Shown in pieces: positions 62,101-64,000 of a DNA stretch of 64,000 nucleotides. The position numbers and the translations under genes are program-made. The notes under the pieces were generated by a model. It was not told where the DNA came from and searched no databases. It saw only the letters and a list, made by a program, of their open reading frames with translations. The stretch's first letter is position 1, and each line of letters opens with the position of its first letter. The DNA is from Arbacia lixula (taxonomy: Eukaryota > Echinodermata > Echinoidea > Arbacioida > Arbaciidae), in assembly GCA_963669155.1 (NCBI GenBank), contig OZ022591.1, forward strand, positions 15,414,336 through 15,478,335, written 5' to 3'.

Positions 62101-63192
62101 AAACCAATAATTGTCACACAAATGAATGTTTGCAGCACAGCACACCTAAATATTTGTGGTATTTTCTGTGTGTGTGCAATTTAAAGGGCATATACTGTAC
62201 TGGGAAGACAAAAAAAACCTTCAAAAGGTGATCGTGAGCAATCTTCTTGCCAATGGTCTTAAATTCATGTTTGGTCCATTTTAAAATTTTGCTGAAAGTT
62301 ATTTGCCCTCAAATGATCTATATTTGGAGCAATTAGTGATTAAGTCACAAATCCTTAAAATGTGCGGGCCAAAGAATCTCATGATTTGTGATTTAATCAC
62401 TAATTACTCAAAATTTGGATCCTTTGAGAGCAAATAACTTTCAGCAAGTTTCTAAAAGGGACATAACATGAGTGTAAGACCATTTGCAAGAAGATTGCTG
62501 ACAATCAGCTTTTGAAGGTTTTTTTTATCTTCCCAGTACAGTATATGTCCTTTAAAGGATATAGCATTTATATCTTCTCATCATTCCTTGACCTTGCATT
62601 GCATAGCTGACTCACATGGGAATGATTAATAAAACACTATTTTGCACTTGTGTTCCAAGTGACGATTATTCACCATACATCACGAGCGGGTGAACATGTA
62701 GCTCATACAGGGAGAGATGAAACGCTACAAAAAGTTAATTTGAATGAAGGGAACAAAATAATGGTAAGAGTTTGAAAAAAAATTAGGATATGTTATTAGG
62801 AAGTTATCAGAAGGGATGGACAGACTGACAGATGGACAGACAGACAGACGGATAAACAAACGGACTGACAGGACAGACAGACAGACAGGCAAGCAGGACT
62901 GATACACACAGACAGGCAAACAAACAGACACGCACACAGACACAAACAAAGACAGACAGACACATATACAGCCAGATACACAGCCAGCCAAACAGACGGA
63001 CAAACACACAGACACACACACAGACCACACACTTACCCGTACCATCACAATTTGCAGCCACTACGTCCAGTTTGTAGCGCGAGTCTGGAGTATTCTCCTC
63101 CAAGGTGGGTGAGATGTTGACCAGATTGCCTTTCTGGTTATACAGCTTGAGGATGTCGTTGGGACCGGCCTCTGCCGCTGACCGAAACACAT
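32875..63192 (-). CDS. PDE9A: High-affinity cGMP-specific 3',5'-cyclic phosphodiesterase 9A (12 exons, first exon missing)
   Basis: The enzyme hydrolyses cGMP to 5'-GMP with a two-metal HD-type site. Twelve exons join with compatible phases into 549 residues (the first codon partial) plus TGA. The N-terminal part ([13 protein letters not shown], then [15 protein letters not shown]) is followed by a basic/acidic coiled stretch and the PDEase domain. It shows the proton donor and metal ligands H218 and H222 in [10 protein letters not shown]258-D259 in [10 protein letters not shown]368 in [10 protein letters not shown], and the invariant glutamine Q419 in [21 protein letters not shown] and ENHHC are nearly identical to vertebrate PDE9A. 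No GAF, PAS or membrane segment is present, which separates it from most other PDE families. The gene converges on ATP13A. Only the start exon lies beyond the right edge. Confidence 0.97.
33325..33741. repeat. TTAA-family palindromic MITE, copy 4
   Basis: It lies just beyond the PDE9A exon k donor and has a full right end (AAGGGTGAACTATCCCT then TTAA) and a truncated left end. The CRE cores are mutated (TGCCACGTGCGAGG, ACGTAACATCAC). Confidence 0.85.
33773..33919 (-). CDS. PDE9A exon k: substrate glutamine
   Basis: 49 codons, acceptor ccctacag, donor gtaagt. It encodes [20 protein letters not shown] then [15 protein letters not shown]. The glutamine in TSQTGF is the invariant purine-binding residue. 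Confidence 0.97.
34435..34539 (-). CDS. PDE9A exon j: second-metal aspartate
   Basis: 35 codons, acceptor ccgaccag, donor gtgaga. It encodes [20 protein letters not shown] then [15 protein letters not shown]. The Asp of ADISN coordinates the zinc site in the family. Confidence 0.97.
35156..35476. repeat. (GAA)n triplet repeat
   Basis: About 320 bases of GAA with GGA and GAT interruptions. In the PDE9A sense direction it is (TTC)n. Poly-Glu, poly-Lys and poly-Phe reading frames here are artefacts. Confidence 0.97.
36071..36830. repeat. Minisatellite array, about 118-bp unit, 6-7 copies
   Basis: GTATTGTGAATT.AACTCAAA recurs at 36071, 36189 and 36307 (period 118). More diverged units with the core CAGAAGGACTTATGTAACAT continue to about 36830. 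It lies in the PDE9A intron between exons i and j. Confidence 0.85.
37160..37482. repeat. 320-390-bp dispersed family, copy 2
   Basis: It includes CAAAGTTCAAGACACAAAAG, TTGTTCAAAAGACACGCTC and GAAAGATGGACATTTAAAGG, aligning with 29040-29340 in the same orientation. Confidence 0.78.
37495..37990. repeat. Degenerate GAATGCAGTC-motif region
   Basis: About ten GAATGC/GAATG units are scattered over 370 bases, some as TTTGGAATGCA(G/C)TCAGA. The left edge (TTCGGAATCAGCAGGAATCA) resembles a short string at 55745. It is probably a diverged repeat. Confidence 0.45.
38075..38245 (-). CDS. PDE9A exon i: ILATDMAKH
   Basis: 57 codons, acceptor ttctccag, donor gtgagt. It encodes [38 protein letters not shown] and a charged segment ending NKAHKDT. 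The LATDMA-H block is a PDEase landmark. Confidence 0.97.
38397..39097. repeat. About 700-bp element with short TIRs (AACTTAACCCTAAT)
   Basis: The left AACTTAACCCTAAT and right ATTAGGGTTAAGT are inverted, preceded on the right by a poly-C run. The interior is AT-rich and has no recognisable gene; a 70-codon frame at 38959 is unsupported. Confidence 0.45.
39483..39790. repeat. Minisatellite, about 106-bp unit, 3 copies
   Basis: TGTTGATTT.TAAGATTA starts units at 39483, 39589 and 39695, each with CATC.TC..(A/G)TAATAGGATTA. It ends about 120 bases before PDE9A exon h on the donor side. Confidence 0.85.
39910..40002 (-). CDS. PDE9A exon h: NARTELA to ENHHC
   Basis: 31 codons, acceptor catgtag, donor gtaagc. 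It encodes [20 protein letters not shown] then [11 protein letters not shown], nearly identical to vertebrate PDE9A. Confidence 0.97.
40003..42960. other. PDE9A intron h, unannotated part
   Basis: AT-rich intron with no supported exon. At 42440-42540 there is a GC-rich block with repeated GGCGGGGTCCAGGGGCAGCG units, and a poly-G run at 42625-42642, probably the end of a decayed mobile element. Confidence 0.5.
42961..43321 (-). pseudogene. Zinc-finger-like (CCHH) N-terminal reading frame, frameshifted
   Basis: Starting at the ATG on 43321 the frame reads [33 protein letters not shown] and [11 protein letters not shown]. At about 43102 one extra base shifts the frame. In the next frame it continues [20 protein letters not shown] to a stop at 42961. 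Together they give C-x2-C followed 18-19 residues later by H-x5-H, the layout of a BED/TTF-like finger. Similar N-terminal modules occur in transposon-derived proteins of marine invertebrates. Either a decayed element or an exon with a donor near AAG|gtatgg. It lies in a PDE9A intron on the same strand. Confidence 0.5.
43441..43554. repeat. GC-rich foldback (about 114 bp) upstream of the zinc-finger frame
   Basis: CACCGCACACATGCTACACG and GGTCGCGCACCACTG on the left are answered by CAGTGGTGCGACCGAAGC and GTGTGGTGTGCATCTGCGGTG on the right. GC-rich compared with its flanks, it lies 120-230 bases upstream of the ATG at 43321. Confidence 0.7.
44172..44562. repeat. 320-390-bp dispersed family, copy 3 (inverted)
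   Basis: On the minus strand it reads AAAAAGTTCAAGACTGCGGG at one end and includes TGTTCAAAAGATCTG. It matches copies 1 and 2 in opposite orientation. Its edge is only about 12 bases from the 3' end of PDE9A exon g. Confidence 0.75.
44575..44697 (-). CDS. PDE9A exon g: [10 protein letters not shown] motif
   Basis: 41 codons, phase 0 at both ends. It encodes [16 protein letters not shown] then [17 protein letters not shown] with the central His-Asp metal ligands. The donor gtgagc lies 12-20 bases from a dispersed repeat (44172-44562). Confidence 0.97.
44757..45345. repeat. (CT)n/(CTGT)n pyrimidine-rich region
   Basis: CT runs at 44757-44855, 45026-45061 and 45245-45335, separated by CT-rich sequence. 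On the PDE9A sense strand it is GA-rich, in the intron between exons f and g. Confidence 0.9.
45518..45613 (-). CDS. PDE9A exon f: HNFKH metal-site motif
   Basis: 32 codons, phase 0 at both ends. It ends [14 protein letters not shown] with the proton-donor and first metal-ligand histidines. Acceptor ccaccag, donor gtaagt. Confidence 0.97.
45846..46353. repeat. (CAT/CAC)n triplet repeat next to a 5' splice site
   Basis: About 500 bases of CAT and CAC triplets. On the PDE9A sense strand it is GTG/ATG repeat starting about 20 bases after the exon e donor, comparable with the (GGT)n beside ATP13A exon i. Confidence 0.95.
46376..46517 (-). CDS. PDE9A exon e: start of PDEase domain
   Basis: 142 nt, acceptor tccagcag, donor gtaagg. 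It encodes [20 protein letters not shown] then [14 protein letters not shown], matching the LRKPTFDVW and MYHDLGLV blocks. A (GGT/GAT)n tract begins about 20 bases after the donor on the sense strand. Confidence 0.96.
46860..47140. repeat. Possible non-LTR retroelement 3' end
   Basis: It ends in AATAAATAAATCAAATTAAA and (TCAAA)n after ATTGTATTCCTATTTGATG, the look of a LINE/SINE tail. At 46600-46730 a 67-bp tandem duplication (ATGGGAACGTGCC.CT.AAAC then CTCTTACCACAC) precedes it. Weak evidence. Confidence 0.35.
48114..48440. repeat. (GA)n/(GGGAGA)n purine-rich tract
   Basis: About 325 bases of GAGAGAGGGA-type repeats. Long Ser/Pro/Leu and Arg/Glu reading frames are artefacts. Confidence 0.95.
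48634..48853. repeat. Foldback MITE with AAGGCCYGGCCACACCGCC ends
   Basis: TTAAGGCCCGGCCACACCGCC at the left and GGGCGGTGTGACCAGGCCTT at the right are inverted. About 220 bp; no gene. Confidence 0.75.
49091..49143. repeat. Perfect short hairpin
   Basis: ATATGTAGAAACAGTACAAA is followed after a few bases by TTTGTACTGTTTCTACATAT, a 20-bp perfect stem. It could be a microRNA-type foldback or a MITE remnant; nothing else supports either. Confidence 0.55.
50170..50345. repeat. Short DNA-transposon relic (CAGAGCTGCCAGGTCTCCC)
   Basis: It begins CAGAGCTGCCAGGTCTCCCT and repeats TCTCCCTGATTT/CTCCCTAATTA. It looks like a non-autonomous hAT-type relic. Right boundary uncertain. Confidence 0.35.
50338..50885. 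repeat. Minisatellite-like array with GAACACACCCAATGCC units
   Basis: GAACACAC..AATGCCTA, TGATATCA.CTCA.A.TC and TTCACACTA.AATCC recur about five times with periods near 110-125 bases. It lies in the PDE9A intron between exons d and e. Confidence 0.75.
51292..51613. repeat. Foldback MITE with GGGGGAGTTTCATCAAGC ends
   Basis: TTTGTAAGCTACGAACGACT and CTGGTGATCCCTTCTTGTGC on the left are answered by GCACAAGAAGGGATCACCAG and TTTGTAGCTTACGAATTGC on the right. A solo end with AGCTTACGAACAGCTTGGTG lies at about 61879-61912. Confidence 0.8.
52030..52240. repeat. Dispersed repeat with ATGCAAAT, copy 2 (62-bp internal tandem duplication)
   Basis: TTATGCAAATCTATGCTAAT plus AAAAGCACTATT(T)GACCGCTAC occurs twice in tandem, followed by GTTCATGGCCGTCAGCCAAT. 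Related to 21100-21240. Confidence 0.7.
52305..52444 (-). CDS. PDE9A exon d: pre-catalytic linker
   Basis: 140 nt, acceptor tcttgcag preceded by (TCTG)n, donor gtaag. It encodes [20 protein letters not shown] then [19 protein letters not shown]. The frame fits both neighbours. I do not recognise this sequence from the vertebrate PDE9A linker, which is rich in Pro and Ser here. Confidence 0.87.
52481..53045. repeat. Tandem array (170-225-bp units, 3 copies) abutting PDE9A exon d
   Basis: CAGGTATCAAA.A.TTTGTGCA occurs at 52528, 52752 and 52922. Each is followed by AGTAATGA.AT.ATGCTCC and CTGTAAAT. It sits immediately upstream (sense direction) of exon d, next to its (TCTG)n tract. Confidence 0.82.
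53052..53340. repeat. Foldback element with GGGCCCCGTTTCACAAAG ends
   Basis: CAGGGCCCCGTTTCACAAAGA at the left is balanced by CTTGTGATACAGGCCCGG at the right, with ATTGCAACT/CAATTGCAAG inside. About 290 bp. Confidence 0.6.
55355..55547. repeat. Foldback element (about 190 bp) near PDE9A exon c
   Basis: CTAGGCTGTGAGGTGCATGGA and GGTAACACAGACTATGCTCT on the left pair with GGGCATAGTCTGTGTTACC and TCCATGCACCTCACAGCCTG on the right. It ends about 35 bases before exon c's donor. Confidence 0.85.
55582..55684 (-). CDS. PDE9A exon c: helical linker
   Basis: 103 nt, acceptor ttcttacag, donor gtatgt. It encodes [20 protein letters not shown] then [14 protein letters not shown], a charged helix matching the LEKRVELEGLKV region of vertebrate PDE9A. 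Confidence 0.93.
55786..56556. repeat. Interspersed repeat R, copy interrupted by a mariner-like element
   Basis: Sequence from 55786 to 55884 and from 56339 to 56556 aligns with 7081-7410. The gap is filled exactly by the 454-bp element described next. Confidence 0.87.
55885..56338. mobile_element. Mariner-like MITE, 454 bp, TA target duplication
   Basis: Perfect terminal inverted repeats of about 26 bp begin CAGTGTGTCCCAGAAAAAAG. TA lies on both sides (55883-55884 and 56339-56340), and the matching unfilled site at 7185-7186 has one TA. There is no transposase; a 92-codon minus-strand frame crossing its edge is unsupported. Tc1/mariner TA insertion is the best classification. Confidence 0.88.
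56625..56975. repeat. Two-copy tandem repeat, about 190 bp
   Basis: TTTGATAAAATCCTTGTA and TACAAGCATGAATGGTAGCTT at 56672-56745 recur as TTTGACAAAATCCTTGTA and TACAAGCATGAATGGTGGCTT at 56858-56925. Confidence 0.8.
57488..57780. repeat. (GAA)n/(GGA)n purine tract
   Basis: Purine-rich repeats with a GAA core at 57640-57770, continuing more weakly to 58050. In the PDE9A sense direction it is pyrimidine-rich, like the 35-kb tract. Confidence 0.9.
58843..59284. repeat. (CT)n and (CCCT)n tract
   Basis: About 100 bases of CT at 59024-59108, then CCCT tetranucleotide units at 59108-59215, then mixed CT. No gene. Confidence 0.95.
59668..60131. repeat. TTAA-flanked palindromic MITE, copy 5 (complete)
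   Basis: 464 bp between TTAA at 59664-59667 and TTAA at 60132-60135. Left AGGGATGGTTCACCCTGGAA, right CAGGGTGAACTATTCCT. Both arms contain GACGTCAC (about 59800 and 59995). This is the best copy for defining the ends. Confidence 0.92.
61232..61734. repeat. TTAA-family palindromic MITE, copy 6
   Basis: About 500 bp. The arms are nearly identical: TTTTGTGACGTCACGTGCAA and GCACGTGACGTCACAAAATA face each other, each with a full CRE plus CACGTG. The ends read GGGGAAGTTCACCCTGAAAT and ATTTCAGGGTGAAATTCCCC. Confidence 0.92.
61990..62038 (-). CDS. PDE9A exon b
   Basis: A 49-nt exon, acceptor tttgcag, donor gtaaga. It encodes [15 protein letters not shown] with split codons on both sides. Small, but it keeps the frame between its neighbours. 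Confidence 0.88.
62185..62551. mobile_element. Second TTAA-flanked MITE, 367 bp
   Basis: TTAA at 62181-62184 and 62552-62555. Left end AGGGCATATACTGTACTGGG, right end CCCAGTACAGTATATGTCCT. The arms extend inward (GCAATCTTCTTGC against GCAAGAAGATTGC). No coding capacity; piggyBac-like target preference. Confidence 0.85.
62816..63030. repeat. (CAGA)n/(CACA)n repeat next to the PDE9A exon a donor
   Basis: In the PDE9A sense direction this is TGTCTG/TGTG repeat beginning about 10 bases after the 5' splice site at 63036. The Cys/Val/Ser-rich frames here are readthrough artefacts. Confidence 0.9.
63037..63192 (-). CDS. PDE9A exon a (first in window)
   Basis: 156 nt, acceptor cttcccag, donor gtaagt. 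It encodes [20 protein letters not shown] and then [17 protein letters not shown]. This matches the PDE9A N-terminal domain, where vertebrates have a short hydrophobic segment followed by TPYKV. The donor is followed by a long TGTCTG-rich repeat. Confidence 0.93.
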
Positions 63193-64000
63193 CTGGGAAG
63201 ATTGGAAGAAAAAAAGAGATTAGAACAGCTAGAACTATGATTAAACTAGTAATTATGTAATTATAATTATATTGATTGAAGCAATCATATTTTCAATAAC
63301 AGAACCAACTTCAGTGATATCACCTGAGTAATACAAATTATGATAATAATATTAATACTCTTGACTTTAATAGAAGTCATCATCATAATGATATTAGCAA
63401 TCATAAATGTAATAACTAAAGAACCAACTTGAGTTATAAGCAATACAAACCATATCACTATGGTAATGATCAGCAGCTTTCATTATTGTTTTAAAAAAAA
63501 TCAAATACAGACATTATCAATCTACATGGAAGTAATGTGAACCGTATGATTATGTTAATAAAAATAACATCCATATTCCTGACTTTAATCAGTGGTCGAT
63601 TTTGCTTTTTGCAGCAAGCCTTCTTCTCCACATAAGTAACTTGGCATTTAAGCACAACATACGATGCACTTTACAACATACAAGAAGACAGTTACTGCCC
63701 CATGTAAAGCCATGTTACTTGGAGAGCCTCTGCCTTCATCCAAGAGTATAATGCACAAACACATTGCCAGCAAAATCACTATTTTCACCAAAATGTAGTC
63801 AGCTGCTTTCTTATCAAATTACTCCTTCTATTCAAAGGTTCATTCACTCCTGGATTGTCATTTCACACGTTGGTATCTTTCTGCTCCTTTCGCTTCACCG
63901 CCATAATCACGTTATCTGCTGTGAATTTCCTTTATTACGTCCGCACAGAAATCTAACAAATTGTGGGGGAGAGAAATTATACAAACTTCTATTCTAGCAA
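63193..64000. other. PDE9A intron 1, partial
   Basis: AT-rich sequence with no recognisable exon. The start codon and promoter of PDE9A must lie further right. Confidence 0.6.

Overview
This is an animal nuclear genomic window. Its protein-coding content is two multi-exon genes that point toward each other, separated by about 16 kb with no recognisable gene. The introns have GT-AG ends, microsatellites are abundant, and there are many short inverted-repeat transposons. The style (palindromic elements starting with GGGCCCCGT or TTAAAGGGATAGTTCACCC, ACATGTACATG-rich spacers, both genes metazoan) suggests a marine deuterostome invertebrate. A sea urchin or other echinoderm is my best guess, but the species cannot be fixed from the sequence alone.

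Plus strand, 305-16725: the 3' two thirds of a P5B-type transport ATPase of the ATP13A2/ATP13A3 family, which are lysosomal/endosomal polyamine exporters. Eighteen exons were joined by hand. Every phase is compatible, and together they give 2421 nt (806 codons plus stop). The visible protein runs from transmembrane helix 4 through the phosphorylation motif DKTGTLT, the nucleotide-binding domain (KGAPE), the hinge (GDGAND) and helices 5-10 to the C terminus. The N-terminal part lies to the left of the window.

Minus strand, 63192-32875: all but the first exon of a high-affinity cGMP phosphodiesterase, PDE9A. Twelve exons give 549 codons with all metal-binding His/Asp residues and the substrate glutamine. 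The start codon lies to the right of the window. The first PDE9A exon and the first ATP13A exons are both outside, so no promoter is visible.

Between the stop codons (16726-32874) there are candidate polyadenylation signals, an old direct duplication (about 18.1 and 22.0 kb), microsatellites, a tRNA-like SINE relic and several miniature inverted-repeat transposable elements (MITEs). Long 3' UTRs of either gene could occupy much of this space.

The introns are the most eventful part. One palindromic MITE family, flanked by TTAA where ends are intact and carrying a CRE/E-box motif (TGACGTCACGTG) in its arms, occurs six times, three in each gene. A four-copy 245-bp terminal-inverted-repeat element and a three-copy 320-390-bp family are also dispersed. 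A 454-bp mariner-like element is nested inside another repeat, and its empty site can be read at a second copy of that repeat. Four minisatellite arrays lie in PDE9A introns. A frameshifted zinc-finger reading frame, probably from a transposon-derived gene, sits within a PDE9A intron. The tandem repeats begin within a few bases to about 25 bases of several 5' splice sites in both genes, including a (GGT)n tract that is open in frame with the preceding ATPase exon.

I found no gene cluster that looks like a new multi-gene system. The unusual content is in the repeats and their positions relative to splice sites.
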